Positions 10,575 through 21,078 of a stretch of 64,000 bases of DNA are shown here, one piece after another. The notes below the pieces were generated by a model. That model was not told the origin of the DNA. It saw only the letters and a program-made list of their open reading frames with translations, and ran no database searches. The stretch spans positions 133,541,094 to 133,605,093 of the forward strand of contig NW_024609857.1 of the NCBI RefSeq assembly GCF_016920785.2, in the 5' to 3' direction. Source of the stretch: Ixodes scapularis. Lineage: Eukaryota; Arthropoda; Arachnida; Ixodida; Ixodidae. The position numbers were made by a program, and so were the translations under genes. The first letter of the stretch is position 1. Every line of letters starts with the position of its first letter.

Positions 10575-10585
10575 CCTCGTCGCCA
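10575..10585 (-). other. Primer binding site, complementary to a tRNA-Ser 3' end
   Basis: Five bases inside the 5' LTR, the minus strand reads TGGCGACGAGG. This complements ...CCTCGTCG plus CCA, the acceptor end of metazoan tRNA-Ser(GCT), whose 5' strand starts GACGAGG. The tRNA identity is from family knowledge, not a search. Confidence 0.7.
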
Positions 10586-10590
10586 AAATT

Positions 10591-10915
10591 TGTAGTAATC
10601 TCCTCTACACGGCGGTACGAAAGGAGAGGACGCTAACAGCACTCACATGATGTGGCCGGGTAGGAAGCCGCGGCCCCGCGCGTTCGGGGCTTACGAAGAA
10701 TGAGACAAAGACATGTTGCCTGCTGGGTGTCCCGTAGTTCTGACGTCGCTGACGGACGGCGGCTCTTTTATTAACATATGTCACGTGACATCATAGATGC
10801 ATAAACACACATAACAACAAGATAAGACAACCCGGTAAACTCACCATCAAAGCATACTAAACAGAACACACGTTGCGCCATCTGGTGGCAAAATCACTTA
10901 TCACAGATCACTACA
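10591..10915 (-). repeat. 5' LTR (325 bp)
   Basis: Direct repeat of the LTR at 4073. As the upstream LTR on the minus strand it should hold the element promoter. No clear TATA box is obvious. Confidence 0.95.
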
Positions 10916-13119
10916 CACATATAATTGTTTCCTGACCACGGGAACGGTTGTCTTTTTCAAAGAATTAGTGCCAATGCTTTATTTTTCGGACTGACTTGGG
11001 TATGGAGAAATATTACACACCAAAGTTTGGCCAATGACATGTTCTCTCAGCAGACACAGGTCGATATAACGTTAAAAAAAGATTTTTAAAATTGTGCTTT
11101 TTAAGTACGTGCGTAAGGCTTATAATACAGAAACTTCTACAGCTATGTCAAATTAAACCACAATTAAAAAACCTCTTATTATAGATAATGTGCCCCACAC
11201 CCACGGATATTACTTCTGAAAGTTAGCGTAAATTAAGTGACGTTCTCTATTTTTGGCTCGTCGGAGAGTTAGCCTCCGTAGCAAATCTGCTTTTCAACGA
11301 AGGAATGCTTATATTGGTGAAAGGCGTATAGTACACATCATATCACCAGCACAATACTTTCCTTGTGTTCTACCTCGGTTTTGTCATCGCCTCGATTAAA
11401 TTTCCCTCGCATTTAGATCATTTTGAGCCTTGTTGGGAACATAAAACGGGCACGCTGGCTCAAGACAGCCTTAGAAATTATAGTGATGCTTACTGACGAC
11501 CATCTGTTAAGCAATGGCTATAACATAACTTGAAATGTTCCCAGAGCTTTTGTGGTCTAAACAAAATGCCACAATACAGTTGAATTATGTAAATAATGCC
11601 ATGTTTGCTACAAAGACTAATGCAAGCAGTTAGCCACGTAAGACAAGTGATACGACCTGTCCCATAACTGTTTTGGACAGCCCACCAGCTGTGATAAAGC
11701 TTAAACCTACGTTGAAAACGAAACTAGACTTTTTCGGCTATCCACTAGGTTGTGAAACATAATTCTCAGCACTAAACTTAATTCAACCACCGAGGGTGGA
11801 TGACCAAAGGGCGTGGTCAGAAAAGTGTTAATCGACCCACCATTCGTCGACACTTGTTTCGTCACCCTAACTGTCGGAAAGTATACTTGCTTCGTCCCGG
11901 GAAGTATACCTGCGAGCTGGCAGATGTACCTGGGAAGATCTGCACACTATTTCCATACACGTGAAGTGCCTAAGCGCCGCTGAGCACACTTTGTGGTGAC
12001 TCCCTGAAACTCAAACGAAACGAAGTTGGTATTGTTCTTTCGGGGAAGTGTCATGCCGTAGGGAGCAGAAACCGACAAGGCGCTCGAGGGGAGGTGCTAC
12101 AGCCCTCTAAGCCACCAGTGCACGCTCTCTGAGCTTGTTTGGGCGCATTGGTGAAGCCCTTGTTCGTGCCTCACCAGTTAATTCTTTGTTCGTTAGAAAC
12201 GTGCGCGGGCTTGATAATAAATGATTCTCGCACGACCTTTGTGCGCAGCTCGCTGAGGCACAGCAGACAGCTGCTACGCGCCCTTGTAAGGCTATGTGAT
12301 CACACAAGGTGATAGAACAAGCACTTCTCGGAGCTTGTGTAGCCTGCACCACACAACTGTACCGGCATGACCCCAGGTTTTACTCTTGCCGCGCGCCAAG
12401 TGATGAATTTTGTGAAGGGAGAGAAAAAAAAAAAAAAAAAAAAACGTGGCCAGAGGACTTAAGTGCGGGCATAGCATCTTCTTTACTCACAAAAGCTGGC
12501 GGTTCGACGACGGAGCCATAGAGCGCCCGGTCGCAGATTTAGAGCGCGAGGATATGGTAGCACCGAGCATTTCTCGGGGAGCCTGTAGTCAGCGCACAGC
12601 TTTTCCATTGGCGAGGACCCAAACGTGTTTTTCAGTCCCGACGAGAAAAGAAGCGGTAGCGCGAATAACTCGAGTAGCCCGAGCGGACATTCCATCGCTC
12701 GGGACAAGTGTGTTGCGGCGTCTCGCCGCAGCGGGGCGCCCGTTGCATGCTCTCCTCTCATCCGTTATCTGCCGCTCTACCTTTTCACTTTCGGCGGCCG
12801 CGTCTCGGGGTGATCTGCCAGACTTTGTCAGTATAGAGGAAGTTATGGTGCGGGTTACAAATCCGCATCTCACAAAACCATTTGGTCTATATGTCATTGT
12901 TAGAAAGTGAGGGCCAACCATCATGGCTGTCATCACTTGACAACACTCAGAAGCAGTGAAATGGATCCAGATTACCATCTGATTCAGATGACAGTTTCAC
13001 ATTAATTGAACTTAATGTTTGCTGCTAACTTTCCCCCTTCCCCCTCTTTCCCTCTACCCACCGAGCATTTCATGTCCCTCCTCCACCTCCACTTCTCCTC
13101 CATCCGCTCCCCTAGTAAT
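10916..13119. other. 2.2 kb without a recognised gene
   Basis: AT-rich up to about 12.0 kb, then more CpG-rich to 12.9 kb. A run of about 22 A sits at 12425-12446. A 154-codon open frame (12446-12910) lacks a proper ATG start and any motif I recognise. The CpG-rich 12.48-12.85 kb segment could be a promoter or first exon, but nothing in the sequence proves it. Confidence 0.45.
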
Positions 13120-13450
13120 CAGCGGGGAATTTTCGCTAAACTTAACGGTAAATATGGCCGGGCAATTTTTCCGCTAAATTTTGCGGGGAAATTTTGTCTA
13201 CTAGAGGAGAATTCTTCCGCTAAGTTTAGCAGGAACATTTTTTTTAGCTAAATTTATCCGGGAATTGTTTCTGCTAGATTTAGTGGAAAAATATTTTCCA
13301 TAGATTTAGCGGAACTTTTTTTGCTACTTAGCGGGGAATTTGTTCTGCTAGATTTAGCGGGCTATTCTTCCGCTAGGAACTTTTTCTGCTAGATTTAGCG
13401 GGTAATTTTTCCCGCTAAATTTAGCGGCGAAACTGCACAAAATTTCGTTT
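13120..13450. repeat. Degenerate minisatellite built on a CCGCTAAATTTAGCGG palindrome
   Basis: About ten to twelve irregular units of roughly 25-35 bp repeat GCTAGATTTAGCGGGNAATTTTT and its complement. Each core is a near-perfect dyad (CCGCTAAATTTAGCGG is complete at 13418-13437). Units vary in spacing and sequence. No coding potential. Confidence 0.75.
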
Positions 13451-13504
13451 TAAAGTTAGCGGGGCTATTTTCCCATAATGCCGTACTCGCGGCTATGCCC
13501 GCTT

Positions 13505-13606
13505 GCACTATTCCCATAATGTATCGCGTGAAGTTACGCCGACGCCGACGGCGACGCCGCTCAAGCCGGAAACGTGCGCTTAACAGCTGCGCTCTAAAAG
13601 AACACT
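13505..13606 (+). repeat. Dispersed repeat ending in GCTGCGCTCTAAAAG (inverted relative at 16025-16130)
   Basis: TTCCCATAATG, GCCGACGCCG, GCCGGAAAC and GCTGCGCTCTAAAAG occur here in order and again, reverse-complemented, at 16025-16130. The two are about 75-80% alike by eye. This is a dispersed repeat family of unknown class. Confidence 0.65.
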
Positions 13607-13927
13607 ATCAGCAATTGATGTAATAGATGCTAGCTATGATTCCATTCATTCGAAACCCGAGGTATAAATCAAGCCAAATATTAGTTATAATGGAAATATG
13701 AAACGTCTACTTTGTGACGGTGATCAAAATTGCAGAAACAAACGATGGGGGCTATCATTTGATTTCTGAGTACAGTGTTGTGATGAAACACTCCGTGAAA
13801 GACACAAATACTAGATACTTTTTGATAATATGCGAGACTGTTTGGTGATAAAGCATTTTTCACTCATGTTACGCTATCGGTACGATTATAATTAGCCAAA
13901 ATAAAACGTGGGGATCTGTTCTGAATT

Positions 13928-14172
13928 GACTAGAGAGAGTCAGTAAGGTAAGTGGTACCAGGATTCCAGATGGAGGCTACATACTCAAGCGTTGACCTCA
14001 CTAGTGTTTTATAAATAAATAGTTTTAATAATGACAGTACCGTAGAAAAAGTACACTTAAGATAACTAAAGACACGGTGAGCGTTTTTGTCACATAAATA
14101 ATAAAAAAAGTTCCAGCAAAGTTCGGAGCTTATGACCGTTCCTAGATACCTATGAGAGTTTACAAGCACTAC
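13928..14172 (-). pseudogene. LINE RT thumb fragment (CR1-like)
   Basis: About 80 codons on the minus strand carry HRYLGTVISSELCWN, SYLKCTFSTV and YKTLVRSTLEYVASIWNP. This pattern (YLG..I...L.W, K..LY.TLVR..LEYA..IW.P) lies just after the catalytic RT domain of CR1/L2/Jockey-type LINEs. Both ends are lost. Confidence 0.8.
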
Positions 14173-14279
14173 ACTGTAAAAAAAAAAAAAATCCCGTCAA
14201 ATTACTGAAATTGCCAGTTAATTTTTGATGTCGGTACAATTTTCGTTGTCTTGCATAACGGTCATAGCATTAACTAGGT

Positions 14280-14980
14280 ATTACGTGCATGACAGTAATG
14301 AGGCCCTACGGATTTTGCCCGTAACTTGACCCGTAGAAGCATGGCAGAAAACCGTAACTCTCATGCACGTGATCCACAGATACGGGAATTGTTCCGGCAT
14401 CGAAAATAAGCTGGCGTGTTGTCCGTAACTTGCGACGGCAAAAAATCGTAAATCTCAATCATTGAGCTGCACGTGATGCGTGATGACAGGAATCGTTCCT
14501 ACATAAAAAATTAGCTGGTGTGTTGTCTACACCTTGCAGCGACAGCCAGAGCCTGTTGCACTGCTCGCTGCAGTGATTTAACGAAACAGACGTCTCAGTG
14601 AACAATAATATAGCATTTTACTGCTATATTTATTGTTCACCGAGATGTCCGTTTTGTTATATCACTGCAGCTATCATTTTAACAGGCTCTGGCCATTGTG
14701 CAATGTGCGGACAACACGCCAGCTAATTTTTAATGAGAAAAGAGTCAAAGTACAGGCTAGCTGGTGGAAGTCAACCAGACCTCTTTGTTTTTAATGTTAC
14801 TTCTGCTCTTCAAAAAAAAAAAACTCAGTCTCAGGGTAAACGAAGAAATGGTTAATTTTTAATGTCGGAACGTTTCCCGTCGTCTCGCATGACGTGCAGC
14901 TCAGTGGTTGAGAGTTACAGCTTTCTGCCGCTGCAAGTTACAGAGAACACGTAAACTAATTTTTGATGCGGGAACAATTC
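14280..14980. mobile_element. Foldback element with internal tandem units of about 115 bp
   Basis: The centre is near 14617 (AACAATAATATAGCA/TGCTATATTTATTGTT). The inner arms (14507-14612 and 14623-14735) pair closely. After a roughly 110-bp extra segment, 14849-14978 pairs with 14393-14520. The left arm also holds two to three direct units containing CCGTAACTTG...GCACGTGAT...GGAATTGTTCC. No transposase is present. Confidence 0.75.
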
Positions 14981-15670
14981 AAATTAAATATCTAGTGCCC
15001 AGGGAATGTGACTTGGCTGCGGGTCCAAGTTACTTTCAGGAGTTAATGCCAGCTGCGCGTCCCAAAGATTAACAGCTGCTTAAACACTGTGTTAGAAATT
15101 TCGAGGAAGTGCACACAAGATACAGTATTAGTAAAACATGTTCATACATTTATTCTTAAGAAATAATTAGTGGGCCATGTCCAGCTTTCATGTGGAAGGC
15201 AATCTCTAATTTCCTGAGCAATCAAGTCCATATGAAGAATTACAGAACCTGGAAAACAAAAAAAACGTGGAATGTGGTTAGGTTATGAACAGAATGTGAT
15301 GACAGAATAAACCTCCCCATTTCCGCAAACTATGAGTTACACGTAAGTGCATTGAAGGAGCCTCAGCTGAACTCTGGCGGGCAATAAACAGTGAAACGAA
15401 CTTGTGACTTATGATATGAAACCATTTTAACAAGGGAAGTTAGAAAATACCTGTGAAGACAGAGTTGCTTCAAGCCTGTTGTCACGAGTTAATTTCAGAA
15501 GTTACTGCCAGCTGTCTCTCCCAGACATAATTAAACACCGTGTTAGTGGGGTTGTGCGAATATTCGGAATTTCGAACAGTAGTTTCAAACAATACACTAT
15601 TCTATATTCGCTTTGAGAAGGACTGCGCTATTCGTGTTTTTCAAAGTGTTGGTTGCGACGGGCTAGTTCC

Positions 15671-15789
15671 GTTGAGTGCGCTTCTTACCGAGCACTGTTG
15701 CAGTGCGGAGAAGCAATACCTGCGGAAGCGAGCTCCGCGGGTGTTGCTTCTCCGCAGTGCAACCGTGCTCGGTAAGAAGCGCACTCAAC
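15671..15789. repeat. Hairpin nested in the hAT-like insertion
   Basis: GTTGAGTGCGCTTCTTACCG begins the left arm and its complement ends the right arm. The arms are about 46 bp with a few mismatches around a GC-rich loop (CTGCGGAAGCGAGCTCCGCG). A small self-complementary MITE or snap-back product. Confidence 0.8.
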
Positions 15790-16135
15790 AGGATAACCCG
15801 CCACGATAAACACTTGGGAAAGCAGAAATATCGCAATTGCGTGCTTGGAAGAAAAGCATACATTGAACGCGGGGTGGTACACGCGTGCCGGTTGCATTTG
15901 AAAATAAATGGAAACTTCGTAAATATGTATATCTACTTTGTTGTAAAAGTTTCAAAATTAAAATGACTGTTATGCTAGAGTATGCTATGTTAGGCAGAGA
16001 TGCCCTTACAACCTGCGTTCCTCATGCGCGATTCATTCTTTTAGAGCGCAGCTCTTAGGCGCCTGTTTCCGGCATGAGCGGCGTCGGCGTCGCCGTAATC
16101 GCGCGTTGCATTATGGGAAGTTTCCCATAATGACG

Positions 16136-16412
16136 TCACGAAGGTTACCCTCGTGAGGGTTACGAGGGTCACGAGCGTTACCCTCACAAGGGTTGCGAGA
16201 GTTAGTTACCCTCGAAAGGGTTACCCTCACGAGGGTCACGAGGGTTACTCTCACGAGGATCACCCTCACAAGGGTCATGACGGTTATGAGAGTTACCCTC
16301 ACGGGAACACCCCCATGAGGTCATGTGACCCCCCCCCCGCCCCCACGACGTCACGTGACTCCCCGAGGTCACGTGACCCCCTGAGGTCACGTGACCTCAG
16401 GGAGTCACCTAT
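16136..16412. repeat. Palindromic ACCCTCGTGAGGGT minisatellite followed by GAGGTCACGTGACC repeats
   Basis: From 16136 to about 16320, units of TTACCCTCRYGAGGG and GGGTCACGAGGGT alternate, each partly self-complementary. From 16310 to 16412 a second repeat (GAGGTCACGTGACCCC) appears four times around a C-run. Both lie inside the hAT-like insertion. Confidence 0.8.
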
Positions 16413-17576
16413 CCTTCAGTACCCTTCCATCCTCCTCCTCGAGAGCTGTGCTCTAATCCGGCGTTACAGGGAATTGTAAACGGCTTTCATTTTTTAACTT
16501 AAATTAACGAAAGAGTATGTTATATAGCAAGATTTGTAAATTCACTCAATTGGGCATCTCTATAGGATTCATTTTATGTCAAATCCATCGTTTACTTGCC
16601 ATTCCAAGACATCGGAACTTCTGAAGTCGCAGTTCATAAATATAGATAGATTAAACTTAGCTTATAAACGAACAAGTGGAACAACCTTCACAAGTTTAGC
16701 TGGGTTTTCGTCTAAGATTTTGCAATGATAGTAAAATGCCTGGAAAAACTATTCGATATTCAATTCGAAAATATTCGGCCAATACCTCTATTCGCTTCTA
16801 ACTCAAAATCATCTATTCACACAAGACTACGTGTTAGTAAGAAATTTCAAGCAAGTGCACGTAAGATGCAGTACGGAGTGAAACATGTTCATACCTTTAT
16901 TCTTGAGAAATAATTAGTCGGACACATCCAGCTTTCATTTGGAAGGCAATCTAACTTCCAGAGCAATCAAGTCCACATGGAGAACTACAGAACCTGGAAA
17001 ACAAAACAAAAAAATGTGGAATGTGATTAGGTTATGAACAGAATGCGATGACACAATAAACCTCCCAATTTCAGCAAACCACGAGTTACATGTAAGCGCA
17101 TTGCAGGAGCCTCATCTTGACTCTGGCGGGCACTACAGTTGAACCAACTTGCTACTTATGATACGAAACCATTTTAACAAGGGAAGTTTGAAAAATGCCT
17201 TTGAAGACGGAATTGATGCGTCCAATGAGTTTCTTTAAGCCTGTTGTTACGAGTTAATTTCAGAAGTTTCTGCCAACTGTGCCTTCCAGAGATAATTAAA
17301 CACCGTGTTAGTAAAAAAATTCAAGCTATTGCACATAAGATGCAGTACGAAGTAAATCATGTTCATACCTTTATTCTTGAAATAATTAGTTTGTCACGTC
17401 TAGCTTTCATGTGGAAAGCAACCTCTAACTTCCTGAGCAATCAAGTTCATATGGAGAACTACAGAACCTGGAAAACAAAACGAATAAATGTGGTATGTGA
17501 TTAGGTTCTGAACAGAATGTGATGACAGAACGAACCTCCGGATTGCTGCAACCTGTGAGTTACAGATAAGCAGCGC

Positions 17577-17888
17577 TTGAAGTCTCCCGTAAGGTGAGGG
17601 GGGTCCCTACAAGAAGGGAGGAGGGCGGGAGGGGGGAGGGGGGCGGGGTTCTGACGAAATGTATTAGATGCACGTAAAACAAAACTGACTGCTGACTATG
17701 TCCCCGCCGTACCTGCAACCCTCAAATTGCTAATCCCCAAATGTCACATCCCTGAAAACAAGCTATTTTATTGCAAGATATGATTTTGATTTCACTAATG
17801 CTGGGGCTGTGGAGGAGGGTCCCGGACCGTCCGTTAAAATCAGTGGGGGGTTCGAGACGCCCTGAGACCCCCCAGACTTTAAGCCCTG
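17577..17888. repeat. 310-bp insertion in an array unit, with a G-quadruplex-prone tract
   Basis: This segment interrupts the third array unit and is absent from the others. At 17616-17647 it carries at least four G-runs (GGGAGGAGGGCGGGAGGGG and more). The rest has no recognised family. Confidence 0.5.
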
Positions 17889-18400
17889 CACATAAGTGCA
17901 GTGCAGGACCTTCAACTTAATTCTGGCAGACGCTAGACAGTGAAACCAACTTGTGACTTATGCTACGAAACCATTTTAGCAAGGGAAGTTTGAAAAATGC
18001 CTTCGAAGATGGAGTTGCCGCATTCACAGGGTATCTTCAAGCCTGCTGTCGCAAGTAAATTTCAGATGTTACTGCCAAGTGCACCTCCCAGAGACAAACA
18101 GGTGGTTGAACACCGTGTTAGTAAAAAATTTCGAGGAAGTGCACACAAGAGGCCGCAGGGAGTAAAACACGTGCATACCTTTATTCTTGAGAATTAATTA
18201 GAGGGTCACGTCCAGCCTTCATGTGGAAGGCAATCATGATAACTTCCAGAGCAATCAAGTCCATATGAACAACTGCAGAACCTGGAAAAAAAAGAAAAAA
18301 AAAAGTGGAATGTGGTTAGGTACTGAATAGAATGCGATGACAAACTAGACCTCCCGATATCTGCAAACTATGAGTTACACGTAAGTGCACTGCAGGTGCC

Positions 18401-20252
18401 AGTGTGATTTAAGAAAGCTGTAAACCCCAAATGAAATTACTTGAAAGGGGCATGGACACGGAAATTAGGCAAGTTAGAGTATTTGTTACATGAGAACACC
18501 TACTGGACATACGCAAAACATTTCAGAATATTTAAAACTCCAATAATTACAAAATTATTTGTTTCTTAATGTTCATCATTTTTATGTGGTGACCAGGATG
18601 CCTTGACACAACTCCTACTGTGGCGACGGCAGCTCGTCCATAAACCACGTGACTCTGATTGAGACGTTGAACAATCTCTCTTTCGCTGTTCTCTACCCGC
18701 GTTCGCCACGCCACGCATGTCCGTTACTCAGGCTCTGTACCTGTTCCTTCCACTTCCGTTTCCCTCCATAAGTGACGTTGAATTCGAAGGAGCAGGCCGT
18801 GCCAGATATTCCAACTTTCCAAAACTTGGGAGGGAAAAGTGGGATAAAGGAGCTTATTTGAGGCGAGGGACGCCTGGGTGCCTTCTGATCCATGCCTGGA
18901 AGTGCATACAAGAAATCTACGAGTGGCACCGCCTCGCCGCTTGGGACTGACTAGGGTCGCTAAAGGGACAAGGCAGATGTCCTCACCGACGCCTGCAAAC
19001 ATGGCTGGCTCGCTGAATAGGTGTACCCGAGGGTCCCGCAACTAATTAGAATTTTGGGTCAAACTGCTGCATTCTTTTATAAACCAATTTGGCAGATTTA
19101 CAGTAACATGTAATGGGCTTCGGTGACATACTTAGATTTCATTTTTTTCCATTCTTGAAAAGTCTAGAACAATTTGAATGCTAAAATAATATCTACAACT
19201 GTTTTTTTTTTCACGTACACATAAACAATTGTTTATGTGTACTCGACATTAATGCTTAATCTATTTAGAATGTTGTTATTGCCGCTACAAATTCTTGCTC
19301 CCCCCTATAATGCATTACACGAGAATGCCCTTAAGGTAATGAACTTGAACTTGAGCTGAAGTAACTCCCATGAAACAGTGTGGATTTTCTGGTGCTCCAA
19401 CAACCAAAACAGAGCCGCAATTGATCCTACTCGTCAATATAATTAGGATAAAAATCCACGGTGACTAAAATTGTAGACTGGCTTGTTGATACGTCACAAA
19501 AGAAACATAAAAAAACAGGTACGGATAGAAGTGACTCGGCAAACAAAAGAATCTCTCCGTGGAGGTTGCTACCAGGAATTAAAAATAAAACAAAACATAG
19601 AAGACAACTTAATCATATGGCACCACCTACCCCACATGGATATCAGATTGTGTATTGACCAGCGAAGGGGAGCAAAAAAAAAAAAGTTGGAAGAGGAGAC
19701 ACCTCCAGGTGCATTGTATGGTGGGAACAATATATGATCCGCTTTTGCATAGACTATGCAGGTCAAGCAAAGCCCTATATCAAAGACAGCCCTCGGTGTC
19801 GTGTGAAAATTTGGCAGTACAGTTATCAAATGTGGTTGCATGACAGAGTTCAATAAGGTCAGATAACTGCAGGCTATCAGGAAAGAATCACAAGGATATG
19901 TGGAAGCTGGTGAAATTTTGGCTCGTGACAACCAGAACTGCTTCCTCATCCGGTCCATCCGTTTGTTAAAAAAGGATCTTGATCAGCTTCAACGAATAAA
20001 CAAAAGCAAGCATCCTCAGCATTCACATAAGGTAGGTGGCACAGGGTGAATACTTGTTGTATAGTTTATACCATAGAAATAAACCAGAGACGAAAATGGT
20101 AAACTGTGAACTTAGAAATAATATGTCACTTCAGTATTTTTTCTGGCTTTTTGGGAATCAAATTATTTACAATCTTTCTTATCTGAGCCACTTATATATA
20201 ATTGAAAATGGAGGGAACCAGATTTGTGAACATATGAAGAAAAACAATTTTT
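18401..20252. other. 1.85 kb without a recognised gene; one perfect 28-bp palindrome
   Basis: Open frames at 18.69-19.04 kb overlap on both strands and show no known domain. The only clear structure is a perfect 28-bp palindrome at 19215-19242 centred on AATT. A 12-A run lies at 19674-19685. Confidence 0.5.
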
Positions 20253-20260
20253 CTTGTACC

Positions 20261-20436
20261 AGGCACGTAGCCAGGATTTCGTTTCGGGAAGAGCGGGGGG
20301 GGGGGGGCCGCCAATGACAAAATGCTGTATGAAGGGAAGGGGGAGAGGAGGTCCCAGCACAATGGAAGATTTCGGGGAAGGGGGGGGGGGGGGCGGGCCC
20401 CATGCCCCCCCCCCCCTTTCCTGGCTACGTGCCTGC
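20261..20436. mobile_element. MITE with GGCACGTAGCCAGGA ends, poly-G/C core and 8-bp target duplication
   Basis: The ends AGGCACGTAGCCAGGA and TCCTGGCTACGTGCCT are exact inverted repeats. CTTGTACC flanks both sides (20253-20260 and 20437-20444). The interior holds G-runs of about 14 at 20295 and 20383 and a C-run at 20406. An 8-bp duplication suggests hAT mobilisation. Related half-elements occur near 48720 and 53460. Confidence 0.82.
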
Positions 20437-20842
20437 CTTGTACCGAACCACACTCCAAGTACAAATCTTACCTAATAGAGTAGCCTACAACTGAAATAAA
20501 GTAGTGCTGCATCCTGCATGCCAAAAGATGCACAAAGGCTTGCCCAGTGTGATGCAGATGGACGCTGCGGGAAGCTCTTTGAGTTGAACATTGGAGATGC
20601 GTGTTGCAATCTAAAAGTAAACAATGAAGCCCCCGCCCCCTTCCCGCCCCCCTTCCCCCCCCCCCCCTGTTCAACTTCAAACCATATCATTATCTGAGCC
20701 TGTTTCAAAGGCAAGAAAGCACAAGTGGCTAATGTTTCCATGCATTAACAGACAAAATGTAATCATCAGTGGAGAAGCTTACAAAAGAACTGTTTGTAGA
20801 GCTTTTGCAGCAAAGACATGGCTTTTGTAGCACAGATTTCAT

Positions 20843-21028
20843 TTAATTTATTTCACACTGCAAACTTAAGGACATGACGTCCCGAAACCAAGACCACACG
20901 CAACGAAAACGGCACAACCAAGCACTGGGGCAGGATACCACTAGCAGGCAATAGTTGCTTGAACGACGGCAAGCTAAAGTATTCAAATAACGAACCTGCA
21001 TCAAAAGGATGTCCGAGCGTTCTTTCAT
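20843..21028 (-). CDS. Small ORF with TATA promoter, apparent duplicate of the 21292 start region
   Basis: An ATG at 21028 (MKERSDILLMQVRYLN) is preceded by GGCACGCTACCACAGCC, nearly the same leader as the ATG at 21292. A perfect TATAAAA lies about 45 bp upstream. The N-terminus aligns with the signal-peptide start at 21292 at the DNA level but has lost much of its hydrophobicity. It may be a decayed paralogue first exon. No domain is recognised in the 61 codons and coding status is uncertain. Confidence 0.3.
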   Translation of the reverse strand: MKERSDILLMQVRYLNTLACRRSSNYCLLVVSCPSAWLCRFRCVWSWFRDVMSLSLQCEIN

Positions 21029-21071
21029 GGCTGTGGTAGCGTGCCTCGAATGACTGGCGTGGGATAGCGGC

Positions 21072-21078
21072 TTTTATA
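21072..21078 (-). promoter_or_regulatory. Candidate TATA box
   Basis: The minus strand reads CTCTATAAAAGCCGC, a consensus TATA box about 45 bp before the ATG at 21028, leaving room for a short 5' UTR. Confidence 0.45.

Larger units (their letters stand above)
4073..10915 (-). mobile_element. Complete Ty3/Gypsy LTR retrotransposon, minus strand
   Basis: Two near-identical LTRs (4073-4399 and 10591-10915) both start TGTAGT and end ACTACA. They are flanked by a perfect 5-bp target duplication CACAT (4068-4072 and 10916-10920). Reading right to left the order is 5' LTR, primer binding site, gag, pol (protease, RT, RNase H, integrase), 3' region, purine tract, 3' LTR. The LTRs differ by about 2 bp of length and a few substitutions, so insertion was fairly recent. 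The copy is probably no longer autonomous because of the lesions in pol and at the gag/pol junction. Confidence 0.95.
15547..16829. mobile_element. hAT-like non-autonomous insertion (1.28 kb) with 8-bp target duplication
   Basis: The insertion splits a 475-bp unit and is flanked by the 8-bp direct repeat CGTGTTAG (15539-15546 and 16830-16837). The left end reads GGGGTTGTGCGAATATTCGG. The right end, reversed, reads CTTGTGTGAATAGA, an imperfect inverted repeat. An 8-bp duplication and short terminal repeats fit the hAT superfamily. No transposase frame is inside. The same end motif recurs at 60963. Confidence 0.72.
14990..18400 (-). repeat. Array of about 475-bp units, each resembling a 3' terminal exon on the minus strand
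   Basis: Units begin near 15085, 16831, 17305 and 18115 at the shared word GTGTTAG(T/A)AA. Two are enlarged by insertions (15547-16829 and 17577-17888). On the minus strand every copy has a pyrimidine tract ending TTTTCCAG|GTTCTG, an exon-like stretch with a shared short frame (SVVLHMDLIALEV or close variants), and AATAAA about 90 nt after the AG. Function is unknown. It could be a tandem set of alternative last exons, or a repeat that happens to carry splice and poly(A) signals. Confidence 0.65.

Noticed and set aside
12446..12910. 154-codon open frame as a host gene
   Set aside because: No ATG at its start, no recognisable domain, begins at the end of an A-run, and overlapping frames occur on the other strand.
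13120..13450. CRISPR-like array of repeats
   Set aside because: Units are irregular, palindromic and lack unique spacers, and the genome is eukaryotic.
13505..16130. A single large transposon bounded by the GCTCTAAAAG inverted repeats
   Set aside because: The right copy lies inside the hAT-like insertion with its own target duplication, so the two are separate members of a dispersed family.
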